This document shows, piece by piece, positions 8,573 to 17,720 of a stretch of DNA of 64,000 nucleotides. A model generated the notes under the pieces. It was given only the letters and a program-made list of their open reading frames with translations. It searched no databases and was not told where the DNA came from. The position numbers and the translations under genes are program-made. Location: positions 1 to 64,000 of the forward strand of contig CAJYHL010000001.1 of the NCBI GenBank assembly GCA_913774625.1, written 5' to 3'. Position 1 is the stretch's first letter. Each line of letters opens with the position of its first letter. The stretch comes from an uncultured Acidovorax sp. (GTDB lineage: Bacteria; Pseudomonadota; Gammaproteobacteria; Burkholderiales; Burkholderiaceae_C).

Positions 8573-9508
8573 ATGAGCAAACCGACTTCCGGCCCCTTCG
8601 AGAAAACCACCGGCTGGCTGGACTGGTACACCGGCCCGTCCAAGCCCCGCTTCCAGGTGCCTGCGGGCAGCGTGGACGCGCACTGCCACGTCTTCGGCCC
8701 GGGCGCCGAATTCCCCTATGCGCCCGAGCGCAAGTACACGCCCTGCGATGCCAGCAAGGACCAGCTCTTCGCCCTGCGCGACCACCTGGGCTTCGCGCGC
8801 AACGTGATCGTGCAGGCCACCTGCCACGGCGCCGACAACCGCGCCATGGTCGATGCCTGCAAGGCCGCCGGCGGCAAGGCGCGCGGCGTGGCCACCGTGC
8901 GCCGCAGCATCAGCGATGCCGAGCTGCAGGAGCTGCACGATGCCGGCGTGCGCGGCGTGCGCTTCAACTTCGTCAAGCGCCTGGTGGACTTCACGCCCAA
9001 GGACGAGCTGCTGGAGATCGCCGGCCGCATCGCCAAGCTGGGCTGGCACGTGGTGATCTATTTCGAGGCGGTGGACCTGCCCGAGCTGTGGGACTTCTTC
9101 ACCAGCCTGCCGACCACCGTGGTGGTGGACCACATGGGCCGGCCCGACGTGACCCAACCCATCGAAGGCCCCGAGTTCGAGCTGTTCCTGAAATTCATGC
9201 GCGAGCATCCGAACGTGTGGAGCAAGGTCAGCTGCCCCGAGCGCCTGTCCACCACCGGCCCGCAGGCGCTTGATGGCGAGCAGAACGCCTACCGCGACGT
9301 CGTGCCCTTCGCCCGCCGCGTGGTGGAGGAGTTCCCCGACCGCGTGCTCTGGGGCACCGACTGGCCCCACCCGAACCTCAAGGGCCACATGCCCGACGAC
9401 GGCCTGCTGGTGGACTTCATCCCGCACATCGCGCCCACGGCCGAGCTGCAGAAGAAGCTGCTGGTGGACAACCCCATGCGCCTCTATTGGCCTGAAGAAG
9501 TCAAGTAA
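8573..9508 (+). CDS. ligI: 2-pyrone-4,6-dicarboxylate lactonase (LigI/PmdD type)
   Basis: A 311-residue amidohydrolase that opens 2-pyrone-4,6-dicarboxylate to 4-oxalomesaconate in the cytoplasm. The first metal-site strand reads VDAHCHVFGPGAEFPY near residue 30, later strands carry VVDHMGRPD, and the last has WGTDWPHPN with the catalytic aspartate. Length matches LigI. The start MSKPTSGPFEKTT was preferred over an ATG 12 codons upstream. It directly precedes ligA (11-base gap), so lactone hydrolysis and ring cleavage genes are co-transcribed. Confidence 0.93.
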   Translation: MSKPTSGPFEKTTGWLDWYTGPSKPRFQVPAGSVDAHCHVFGPGAEFPYAPERKYTPCDASKDQLFALRDHLGFARNVIVQATCHGADNRAMVDACKAAGGKARGVATVRRSISDAELQELHDAGVRGVRFNFVKRLVDFTPKDELLEIAGRIAKLGWHVVIYFEAVDLPELWDFFTSLPTTVVVDHMGRPDVTQPIEGPEFELFLKFMREHPNVWSKVSCPERLSTTGPQALDGEQNAYRDVVPFARRVVEEFPDRVLWGTDWPHPNLKGHMPDDGLLVDFIPHIAPTAELQKKLLVDNPMRLYWPEEVK

Positions 9509-9519
9509 AGGAGCCTCTC

Positions 9520-9990
9520 ATGGCACTCGACAAACCCTACATGGACGTGCCCGGCACGATCATCTTCGACGCCGAGCAGAGCCGCAAAGGCTACTGGCTC
9601 AACCAGTTCTGCATGAGCCTGATGAAGGCCGAGAACCGCGAACGCTTCAAGGCCGGCGAGCGCGCCTACCTGGACGAATGGCCCATGACCGAGGAGCAGA
9701 AGCAGGCCGTGCTGGCGCGCGACCTGAACTGGTGCATGCGCACCGGCGGCAACATCTACTTCCTGGCCAAGATCGGCGCCACCGACGGCAAGAGCTTCCA
9801 GCAGATGGCCGGCAGCATGACCGGCATGACCGAGCAGGAATACCGCGACATGATGGTCGGCGGCGGCCGCAGCGTGGAAGGCAACCGCTACCTGGGCGAG
9901 GACGGCAACGCCCAGCCCCATCGCCAGCCGCAGGGCGCATCGCACCCCGCCGCCGCCCCGCAGCCCCACCCCACCAGCAAGGGAGCCTGA
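9520..9990 (+). CDS. ligA: Protocatechuate 4,5-dioxygenase alpha subunit (LigA/PmdA type)
   Basis: The small subunit of the extradiol dioxygenase that cleaves protocatechuate to 4-carboxy-2-hydroxymuconate-6-semialdehyde. It covers the catalytic site of LigB. The 156-residue protein contains KGYWLNQFCMSLMKAENR and GNIYFLAKIGATDG, the conserved LigA core. The last 25 residues are a Pro/His/Ala-rich tail that makes it longer than the roughly 139 residues of the Sphingobium LigA. An AAGGAGCC ribosome site precedes the ATG. Only 3 bases separate its stop from ligB. Confidence 0.93.
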   Translation: MALDKPYMDVPGTIIFDAEQSRKGYWLNQFCMSLMKAENRERFKAGERAYLDEWPMTEEQKQAVLARDLNWCMRTGGNIYFLAKIGATDGKSFQQMAGSMTGMTEQEYRDMMVGGGRSVEGNRYLGEDGNAQPHRQPQGASHPAAAPQPHPTSKGA

Positions 9991-10875
<885 letters not shown>

Positions 10876-10933
10876 GCCGGAACGGCTGGAACCCGACCCC
10901 CGCTTATCTACATCCCTCAAAGGAACCCACCGC

Positions 10934-11899
10934 ATGACCATCAAAGTCGCACTCGCCGGCGCCGGCGCCTTCGGCATCAAGCACCTGGACGGCATCAAGA
11001 ACATTCCGGACGTCGAAGTCGTCTCCCTCATCAGCCGCGACCTGGAAAAGACCCGCGAAGTGGCTCAGAAATACGGCATCCCGCACGTCACCACCGACCT
11101 GGCCGACAGCCTGGCGATCAAGGAAGTCGATGCCGTGATCCTCTGCACCCCCACGCAGATGCACGCCGCGCAGACCAAGGCCTGCCTGGAAGCCGGCAAG
11201 CACGTGCAGGTCGAGATCCCGCTGTGCGACGTGCTCAAGGAAGGCCAGGAAGTGCTGGCGCTGCAGCAGCAGACCGGCAAGGTCGCCATGGTGGGCCATA
11301 CCCGCCGCTTCAACCCGAGCCATCAGTACGTCCACAACAAGATCCAGGCCGGCGAATTCAACATCCAGCAGATGGATGTGCAGACCTACTTCTTCCGTCG
11401 CACGAACATGAACGCCCTGGGCCAGCCCCGCAGCTGGACCGACCACCTGCTGTGGCACCACGCCGCCCACACGGTCGATCTGTTCGCCTACCAGGCCGGC
11501 AGCCCCATCGTCCGCGCCAACGCCATCCAGGGCCCGATCCACAAGGATCTGGGCATCGCCATGGACATGAGCATCCAGCTGCAGGCGAAGAACGGCGCCA
11601 TTTGCACGCTGTCTCTGAGCTTCAACAACGACGGCCCGCTGGGCACCTTCTTCCGCTACATCGGCGACACCGCGACCTACATCGCGCGCTACGACGACCT
11701 GGTGCAGTCGCACAGCAAGGGCGCGGAAGAAGCCGTGGACGTGAGCAAGGTCGATGTGTCGATGAACGGCATCGAACTGCAGGACCGCGAATTCTTCGCC
11801 GCCATCCGCGAAGGCCGCGAGCCCAACAGCAGCATCGCGCAGGTGATGCCTTGCTATGAGGTGCTGCACCAGCTGGAGCAGCAGCTGAACGCGGGCTGA
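10934..11899 (+). CDS. ligC: 4-carboxy-2-hydroxymuconate-6-semialdehyde dehydrogenase (LigC/PmdC type)
   Basis: A 321-residue Gfo/Idh/MocA-family NAD(P)-dependent oxidoreductase. It oxidises the cyclic hemiacetal of the ring-cleavage product to 2-pyrone-4,6-dicarboxylate, the substrate of LigI. The Rossmann motif ALAGAGAFGIKHL is at the N-terminus. CTPTQMHAAQTKACLEAGKHV and WHHAAHTVDLF match the family, the latter with the proposed catalytic histidines. It is the last gene of the operon; a strong hairpin follows 35 bases after the stop. AAAGGAACC precedes the ATG. Confidence 0.94.
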   Translation: MTIKVALAGAGAFGIKHLDGIKNIPDVEVVSLISRDLEKTREVAQKYGIPHVTTDLADSLAIKEVDAVILCTPTQMHAAQTKACLEAGKHVQVEIPLCDVLKEGQEVLALQQQTGKVAMVGHTRRFNPSHQYVHNKIQAGEFNIQQMDVQTYFFRRTNMNALGQPRSWTDHLLWHHAAHTVDLFAYQAGSPIVRANAIQGPIHKDLGIAMDMSIQLQAKNGAICTLSLSFNNDGPLGTFFRYIGDTATYIARYDDLVQSHSKGAEEAVDVSKVDVSMNGIELQDREFFAAIREGREPNSSIAQVMPCYEVLHQLEQQLNAG

Positions 11900-11933
11900 G
11901 CCTTCTTCGTTTCAGCGTCGCCTTGAGGACCTC

Positions 11934-11972
11934 GTGCGGGCAGCTATCGAAGGGTAGCTGCCCGCAGTCTTT
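11934..11972 (+). terminator. Rho-independent terminator of the protocatechuate operon
   Basis: A perfect 12-base-pair stem, TGCGGGCAGCTA at 11934-11945 pairing with TAGCTGCCCGCA at 11954-11965, closes an 8-base loop and is followed by GTCTTTT. It lies between ligC and the convergent transporter gene ending at 12012, so it can end transcription of the operon. Confidence 0.85.
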
Positions 11973-12011
11973 TGGCGGATTGATGAGCGGCGTGCGCCGA
12001 AGCGCAGGCCG

Positions 12012-13337
12012 TCAGGCTTCGAGCGGCTTCTTGGCAGTTTCCCGGGCGATGAACACGGCGGCCAGCGTCAGCCCGAGCGCGGCCAGCACGTAGAGCGATA
12101 CCGCCGCCGTACTGCCGTAGGCTTTGTACAGGCTGGTGATGATCAGCGGTGCGAAGCCTCCGCCCAGGATGCCCGCCAGCGTATAGGCCAGCGAGGCGCC
12201 GGCGTAGCGGACGCGATTGGGAAACTGCTCGGTCACGAAGGCGGCCTGCGGGCCGTACATCATCGCGTGGATCAGCAGGCCTCCCACCACCGCGGCGCAG
12301 ATCGTGATCGGTTGCGCATGGTCCATCAGCACGAAGAAGACGAAGGCCCAGACCATGCCCAGCAGCGCGCCGGCCAGGTAGACCGGCCGGCGGCCGATGC
12401 GGTCCGACAGCGCGCCGAACCAGGGCACCGCCAGCGCGTTGCATGCTGCGCCGATCATGGTGGCGGTCAGCGCCAGCGGCCGGGACAGATGCAGCACGGT
12501 GGTGACGTAGGTCAGGGTGAAGACCACCACCAGCGCATAGAGCACGTCCGATCCGATGCGCGAGCCGCCGGCGATCAGCAGGCGCCGCCAGTGCTGGCCG
12601 AACACTTCGGCGATCGGCGTCTTGGCGGTCGTCTTCTTCGCTTCCATCTCGCGGAAGATCGGGGTTTCTTCCACGCCGCGGCGCAGCCACAGGCCGAAGA
12701 TCACCAGGGCGACGCTGGAAAGGAAGGGAATGCGCCAGCCCCAGTTCTGGAAGTCCTCCGGGCTGAGCCAGGCCGACACCAGGGCGATGAAGCCGGTACC
12801 GATCAGGGTGCCGCAGGAGGGGCCGATCTGGGTGAAGGAAGCATTGCGCCCGCGCTCGTCGGGCTTGCCGTGCTCCATCGACAGCAGCACCGCGCCGGCC
12901 CATTCGCCGCCGATGGCCACGCCCTGCACGAAGCGCAGCGCCACCAGCGCGACGGGGGCCCAGATGCCCCAGTGGGCGTAGGTGGGAAGCAGGCCCATCA
13001 GCCCGGTGGCCACGCCCATGATGACCAGGGTGGCGACGAGCACGAAGCGCCGGCCCAGCCGGTCGCCCAGGTGGCCGAAGAAGAAGCCGCCCAGGGGCCG
13101 CGAGATGTAGCCGACGGCATAGGTCGAGAACGCCAGGATGGTTCCGGTCAGCGGGTCGAACGAGGGGAAGAACACCGCGTTGAACACCAGGGCCGCCATG
13201 ATGTTGTAGACGGTGAAGTCGTACCACTCGAGCGTGGTGCCGACGGAACTGGCCATGGCGAGCCGGCCCATGGGCGGCGCCGCAGTCGGCGAAGCCGGGG
13301 ATGCGTGCTCGGGAACAGTCGAGGTATGTGCATTCAT
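12012..13337 (-). CDS. Metabolite:H+ symporter (MHS) family MFS transporter
   Basis: A 441-residue inner-membrane carrier with about twelve helices. The N-terminal signature SSVGTTLEWYDFTVYN and RPLGGFFFGHLGDRLGRR, then the RFVQGVAIGGEWAGAVLL helix, identify the MHS group (shikimate, alpha-ketoglutarate and other organic acids). It is the last of a minus-strand set with the ferredoxin-fold gene (50-base gap), LysR, amidase and DUF2848 genes, and probably imports that cluster's substrate. The substrate is unknown. Confidence 0.87.
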   Translation of the reverse strand: MNAHTSTVPEHASPASPTAAPPMGRLAMASSVGTTLEWYDFTVYNIMAALVFNAVFFPSFDPLTGTILAFSTYAVGYISRPLGGFFFGHLGDRLGRRFVLVATLVIMGVATGLMGLLPTYAHWGIWAPVALVALRFVQGVAIGGEWAGAVLLSMEHGKPDERGRNASFTQIGPSCGTLIGTGFIALVSAWLSPEDFQNWGWRIPFLSSVALVIFGLWLRRGVEETPIFREMEAKKTTAKTPIAEVFGQHWRRLLIAGGSRIGSDVLYALVVVFTLTYVTTVLHLSRPLALTATMIGAACNALAVPWFGALSDRIGRRPVYLAGALLGMVWAFVFFVLMDHAQPITICAAVVGGLLIHAMMYGPQAAFVTEQFPNRVRYAGASLAYTLAGILGGGFAPLIITSLYKAYGSTAAVSLYVLAALGLTLAAVFIARETAKKPLEA

Positions 13338-13387
13338 GGGTGTCTCCGGTGACGGTGAGAGGGAGAGGGGCGGTGCGCCGGTGGGCG

Positions 13388-14080
13388 TCAGGCAAGGTCG
13401 GACGCGTTCAGCTTCCAGCCGAGCGCGTACAGGGCTGCGGCGCCTGCGTCGGCCTGCAGCAGGTCGGCGGCGCGAGCCAGTGCGTCGCGGTTGCCTGCGT
13501 CGTGGCTGGCCTCGGCGACGAAGAGGGGGCGCAGAACCCGGCCCTGTGCCGGCTCGTTCGGCAGCGGAGTGCTGAGCGCCGCATCTGGCATCAGCAGGTA
13601 AGACTGCACGAAACCGGCGTGCTGCCAGAGCTGCCGGCCGACATGGGCAGCGTGCGCCACCAGGGCTGCGCGGTCATCGGATTCGGGCAGTGGCAGGATG
13701 CACAGCCGGCTGCCCGAACCGAAGCCGGTCACCGCTTCCACCGCGCAGACACGGCGCATGGGATCGCGCATGCGGCCCAGGTTGGTGACGGACCACGGCG
13801 TCTGCTGGCCGAAGGCGGCACGGTAGGCATCGGAGGTGAATACGCCGAGCGAGCGGGTGCGGTAGAGGCCCAGATAGGTGGGCCAGGACGGCGCGCCACC
13901 CGTGCGCGTGTAGCGCGCTCCGGACAGGAAGCCGTCGATGCGGACCCGCTCTTCGACGTGCTCGCGGTCGTACCAGGCGTTGAAGTCGGCCTCGTCGGCG
14001 GCATCCACGCTGGAGGCGACGAAGAGCATGCCGTTGACGGTGGCCGCGGAGTGGGATTCGGGGGACGTGTGGCTGGACAT
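13388..14080 (-). CDS. Uncharacterised tandem ferredoxin-fold (dimeric alpha/beta barrel) protein
   Basis: A protein of 230 residues if started at ATG 14080 (MSSHTSPESH); an upstream in-frame ATG at 14143 is possible. The N-terminal half reads MLFVASSVDAADEADFNAWY then DREHVEERVRIDGF, the pattern of EthD/DUF4286-like ferredoxin-fold proteins with an FNxWYxxEHxxER signature. The second half looks like a diverged repeat of the same fold. There is no signal peptide. Such proteins are often found with catabolic genes, and here it lies between an MHS carrier and a LysR gene. Function unknown. Confidence 0.6.
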   Translation of the reverse strand: MSSHTSPESHSAATVNGMLFVASSVDAADEADFNAWYDREHVEERVRIDGFLSGARYTRTGGAPSWPTYLGLYRTRSLGVFTSDAYRAAFGQQTPWSVTNLGRMRDPMRRVCAVEAVTGFGSGSRLCILPLPESDDRAALVAHAAHVGRQLWQHAGFVQSYLLMPDAALSTPLPNEPAQGRVLRPLFVAEASHDAGNRDALARAADLLQADAGAAALYALGWKLNASDLA

Positions 14081-14092
14081 GGCGTTGCGATA

Positions 14093-14117
14093 GATTCCGT
14101 TGGGGTGATGCGGAATC
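14093..14117. promoter_or_regulatory. Candidate LysR-type operator
   Basis: GATTCCG at 14093-14099 and its exact reverse complement CGGAATC at 14111-14117 are separated by 11 bases, the geometry of a LysR box. It lies just upstream of the ferredoxin-fold gene (start 14080), downstream of the LysR gene ending at 14215. Control of the 14080-12012 gene pair by that regulator is inferred. Confidence 0.45.
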
Positions 14118-14214
14118 ATCAGACGCGCCCAGCGGGCCGGCAAACGGGTTTTTCTACCGCAGCGCCATCAGAATTACTTGTCGCCTGGCCATGGCCGGCG
14201 CACCGTTTCGGGGG

Positions 14215-15168
14215 TCAATTCCCGGAGGAGCCATCCCAGAATGGTGCGGGCAGCCCCCCGGCGAAGCGATCTGCTTCGTCGCGGGCGAGTTCGGCCACGA
14301 GCCGGATGGCGGCGGAGTCCGCCGATGCCAGATGGCTGACGACGATGTGCTGCGGCGGCAGCGGCGTATCGCATTCGATGATGCGAAGGTCGCCCCGCCT
14401 GATCTCGTCACGCACTGGGGGGAGCGGAATCAAGGCGTTGCCGAACCCCGATTTCACCAGCCGCACGATGGCCGCCATCGAGCTCACGCAATGCACCTTG
14501 CCCACCGGCATTCCGGCCTGCCGGTAGAGATGCTTGAGCGCCTGGTGAGGCTGCGAGCCGGGGCTCATGGTGAGTACCGGCTGCGTCAGCAGCGAGGCGA
14601 TGCGGCCTTCGGCATCGGGGTCCGGGGCACTGCCCTTGCGCGAAGCCGCCACCCTGTTTCCCGGGCCCACCCAGCCCATGGCCATCGGCGCGCAGGCCAG
14701 ATTGACGAAGCTCGGCCCGGCCAGCGCATCGGTCTGCAGCGCGATGTCGATTGCGCCGGCCTGCAGGCGCTCGTGCAGCGCAAGCGTGGTTTCCGAGGTC
14801 AGCTGTACCTCGATGCCCGGATGGCGGCGCTGCAGCGTGCCGAGGAAATCCACCAGCCAGGTGTGGACCACGCTCTCGATCGCGCCGATGCGGACCAGGC
14901 CCAGAACCTCCTCTTGCGGCCGCCCGAGCGCGACGATCTCGCGCTGCAGCTCCAGCAGGCGCTCGCCGTAGTTGAGCAGCCGCAGTCCGACCGGCGTCAG
15001 CCGCAGATCCCTGGGATCGCGCTCGAACAGGCGTGCGCCGATGTCTTCTTCCAGCGAAGCGATGCGGTTGGATATGGCGGCCTGGGTCACATGCAGCCGC
15101 TCGGCAGCAGCGCGAAAGCTCCCCAGCTTCGCCACCCACAGGAAAGCCTCTACGAAGCGTGTGTTCAT
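14215..15168 (-). CDS. LysR-family transcriptional regulator
   Basis: A 317-residue LysR regulator. The N-terminal helix-turn-helix reads MNTRFVEAFLWVAKLGSF and RLHVTQAAISNRIASLEEDI, very typical of the family, followed by a full-length effector domain. It is read in the same direction as the downstream ferredoxin-fold and MHS genes, 134 bases upstream of the former, so it may regulate them. The upstream neighbour is a non-coding element, which separates it from the amidase operon. Confidence 0.87.
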   Translation of the reverse strand: MNTRFVEAFLWVAKLGSFRAAAERLHVTQAAISNRIASLEEDIGARLFERDPRDLRLTPVGLRLLNYGERLLELQREIVALGRPQEEVLGLVRIGAIESVVHTWLVDFLGTLQRRHPGIEVQLTSETTLALHERLQAGAIDIALQTDALAGPSFVNLACAPMAMGWVGPGNRVAASRKGSAPDPDAEGRIASLLTQPVLTMSPGSQPHQALKHLYRQAGMPVGKVHCVSSMAAIVRLVKSGFGNALIPLPPVRDEIRRGDLRIIECDTPLPPQHIVVSHLASADSAAIRLVAELARDEADRFAGGLPAPFWDGSSGN

Positions 15169-15178
15169 GCGGCCACTT

Positions 15179-15463
15179 TAGAACGTGTTGACGATTTCGC
15201 GGGGGATCGCGTTGGAGCGCAATCGGGATGAGTGGATGTCTCGGGTGTGCCGCATGGGCTCGTGCCCATGCAAGCAGCCGGGGCGTCAAAGCTTCTTTGC
15301 CATCGCCCGCTTTCGCTCCAACCCGAAGGGCAGCGGTGTGGGCGGGCGGTCTGCGGCGTTGCGGCGCTTGTGCAAGCCCAAGCTATCCACTGCGCACCGC
15401 GCCTTGCATTTCATCCCGCCCATACCACTGCGCGACCCCTGGGAGGTCGTCAACACGTTCTTG
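15179..15463. repeat. Non-coding element of about 285 bases with imperfect terminal inverted repeats
   Basis: The space between the LysR gene and the amidase gene begins AGAACGTGTTGACGAT (15180-15195) and ends with GTCGTCAACACGTTCT (15446-15461), which are inverted copies differing by one base. The symmetry continues imperfectly inward (gggggatcgcg against aggggtcgcg). No convincing coding frame lies inside. The form suggests a remnant of a mobile element or a family-specific interspersed repeat; 38066-38083 carries the same end motif. No other feature is seen between 15169 and 15515. Confidence 0.55.
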
Positions 15464-15515
15464 GGGAGGCTCTTGAAGAGCGGGGGAGATGAGCGATGCA
15501 CGGCACCCGCAGTCT

Positions 15516-16940
15516 TCAGGCCGCCGATGCGCAGGCTGCCTGCAGGCAGGACTCGACCGCGCGGCCCACCTGCAGCACCCGTGCGTCGGCGCCGTGCAGG
15601 CCACCGACCGACAGGCCCACCGGCAGCTCGCCGGGTGCCTGGCATGGGATCGACAGCGCGCAGCCGTCCAGGAAGTTGAGCACGGTGGTGTTGCGCAGCA
15701 CCAGGCTGTTGGTCGCGAAGAAGCGGGCGTCGTCGTCGCGCAGGTCGGCCAGCAGGGGCGCGCGCACGGCCACGGTGGGCATCAGCCATGCGTCGATATC
15801 GCGCAGCCGCTCGCGTGCGCTCGCCTGCATCCGGGCACGGGAGTCGTGCAGATCGATGTAGTCGGCCGCCGATATCTGGGCGCCCCGGCGGATGCGCTGG
15901 GCGACGCGGGGATCGTATTGCGCTTCCAGTGCCGGATCGGCGAGGCGGGCGCGGTGCAACTGCCAGGCCTCGGCTGCGATCAGGCCGCCGGCGGCATTGA
16001 TCTGCGGCAGTTGGCGCAGATCGGCGAAGCCGAAGCGCACGATCCGCGCGCCGGCCGCAGACAGGTGGTGCAGCGCGCGCTCGAAGGCCGATGTCACGGC
16101 CGGCTCGAGATCGTCCATCACGTAGTCTTGGGTGACGCCCAGCCGCAGGCCCTCCAGCGGCGCGGCGCGGGTGTCGAGCACCTCGCCGCTCAGCACCGCG
16201 TCGAGGATGGCACAGCAGTCCACGCTGCGCGCCAGCGGGCCGGCCGAATCCAGGCTGCGCGACAGCGGATAAGCGCCGGCCAGCGGCACCCGGCGTGCCG
16301 TCGGCTTGAAGCCGGTCAGGCCGCAGAAGGCCGAGGGAATGCGGATGGAGCCACCTGTGTCGGTGCCCAGCGTGGCCGCGGACAGGCCCAGGGCGACCGT
16401 CACGGCGCTGCCCGAACTGGAGCCGCCGGTGATGCGGCCGGCATCGGCCGGATGCGCCGGCGTGCCGTGGTGCGGGTTCAGTCCCAGGCCGGAGAAGGCG
16501 AACTCGCTCATGTTGGTCCGGCCCAGCAGCACTGCGCCGGCGGCGCGCAGCCGCGCGACGGCCGGTGCGTCGGCGGCTGCCGGCAACTGGCGGACCATCA
16601 CCGCGGCGCCGGCCCCCGTGACTTGGCCGCGCACGTCGAACAGGTCCTTGATGGAGACCGGCAGGCCGGCGAGCGTCGATGGAACGTGGCCGGCGGCGCG
16701 CAGCGCGTCGCTGGCGCGCGCGGCCTGCAGTGCGCCGTCGGCATCGATCGGACCGACATAGGCGTGGCCGCCTGCCGAGCGGTATTCGGCGATGCGCTCC
16801 AGCGATGCTTCCACCAACTGCACGCTGGTGAAGGCGCCGCTGGCGAGGCCGCGGGCCAGTTCGCGCAGTGTGGGATGCCGGGTTGCCGGCAGCGCTGGGG
16901 AGAGGGGGTTAACGGAGTTTCCGGAGGTGACGAGGCTCAT
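15516..16940 (-). CDS. Amidase-signature hydrolase
   Basis: A 474-residue amidase of the GatA/AtzF superfamily. The Ser-cisSer-Lys triad is present: Lys in GLPVSIKDLFDV near residue 96, the glycine/serine-rich loop RITGGSSSGSAVTVALG near 170, and TLGTDTGGSIRIPSAFCG carrying the nucleophile near 193. The start at 16940 overlaps the stop of the DUF2848 gene by four bases (ATGA), so the two are translationally coupled. Its substrate is unknown; the neighbouring carrier and regulators suggest use of an amide as a nutrient. It may be a general amidase rather than an Asp/Glu-tRNA amidotransferase subunit, since gatB and gatC are absent. Confidence 0.88.
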   Translation of the reverse strand: MSLVTSGNSVNPLSPALPATRHPTLRELARGLASGAFTSVQLVEASLERIAEYRSAGGHAYVGPIDADGALQAARASDALRAAGHVPSTLAGLPVSIKDLFDVRGQVTGAGAAVMVRQLPAAADAPAVARLRAAGAVLLGRTNMSEFAFSGLGLNPHHGTPAHPADAGRITGGSSSGSAVTVALGLSAATLGTDTGGSIRIPSAFCGLTGFKPTARRVPLAGAYPLSRSLDSAGPLARSVDCCAILDAVLSGEVLDTRAAPLEGLRLGVTQDYVMDDLEPAVTSAFERALHHLSAAGARIVRFGFADLRQLPQINAAGGLIAAEAWQLHRARLADPALEAQYDPRVAQRIRRGAQISAADYIDLHDSRARMQASARERLRDIDAWLMPTVAVRAPLLADLRDDDARFFATNSLVLRNTTVLNFLDGCALSIPCQAPGELPVGLSVGGLHGADARVLQVGRAVESCLQAACASAA

Positions 16941-17611
16941 TGCGCGATCTCCAGTGATTCGGCCAGGTAACGGTGGTGCAGGCTGCGTCCCAGGACCGGG
17001 TCGTGCAATTCCAGTTCGAAGGCTTCGCCCCAGCCGAGTTCGCCGATCACCGCATGGGTGCCGCAGAACATCGCGGTATGGCTCGGCATGGCGCCGGCGT
17101 TCAGCCGGCCGAGCAAGTCGGCTGGCGCCAGCAGTCGGTCCAGCGTGCCTTCCTGGTAGAGCGCGCGCACTCCGCCGCGGGTGCGCCAGCAGCGGCTGAT
17201 CAGGCGGTCCCAGTGGCCCTGGACTTCGGAGAGCTTCCAGAGCGTGGTGCCGACCGGCTTGGCACACATCTGCTTGGAAACGGTGACGTCGTAGGCCTCG
17301 GCCTTGCGGTCGGTATGGTCCGATCCGATGCCGACCAGCGTGCCGTGTGCGCTGGCCAGGAGCACGCATTCGACCTCTCCGGACGAGTCGCGCCCGGGCA
17401 CTTGCATCCGGTCGCCGTTGTCGAGCAGGGAGCTGGCCACGCGGTAGAAGGTGGGCACGCTGGAGGGCGGCTTGACCCCGATCGCTGCCAGCTCGGCGAT
17501 GTGGTGATCCACCGCAGCGCGGTCGCGGCCGGCCCAGCCGGCGATGACGAGTCGTTGGATGTCGAGTTCGATCGGGCCGTGGCCTGTGAGTTCGAAGGTG
17601 TGCAAGGGCAT
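16937..17611 (-). CDS. DUF2848 family protein
   Basis: A 224-residue cytoplasmic protein starting MPLHTFELTGHGPIELD. It has VPTFYRVASSLLDNGDRMQV, GIGSDHTDRKAEAYDVTVSK and AMFCGTHAVIGELGWGEAFE, which I recognise as the uncharacterised DUF2848 family; I recall it as related to the fumarylacetoacetase fold, but this is uncertain. It overlaps the amidase start by four bases and lies 109 bases after the GntR gene. DUF2848 beside an amidase is probably a functional pair, perhaps acting on sequential intermediates. Confidence 0.75.
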   Translation of the reverse strand: MPLHTFELTGHGPIELDIQRLVIAGWAGRDRAAVDHHIAELAAIGVKPPSSVPTFYRVASSLLDNGDRMQVPGRDSSGEVECVLLASAHGTLVGIGSDHTDRKAEAYDVTVSKQMCAKPVGTTLWKLSEVQGHWDRLISRCWRTRGGVRALYQEGTLDRLLAPADLLGRLNAGAMPSHTAMFCGTHAVIGELGWGEAFELELHDPVLGRSLHHRYLAESLEIAQ

Positions 17612-17720
17612 GGTGGCTGTGCTGCTTGGAGTGTGAACGGGAACGAAGGGACGGAGGAACGCTTGCTTGGCCTGCTGATGGCTTGCCGGAGGGACGGGCG
17701 CCGCCACGGTGCTCGGCCTG

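Noticed and set aside
15489-16970. Long plus-strand frame opposite the amidase gene
   Set aside because: It is antisense to a well-supported amidase and shows only low-complexity Arg/Gly/His/Gln sequence.
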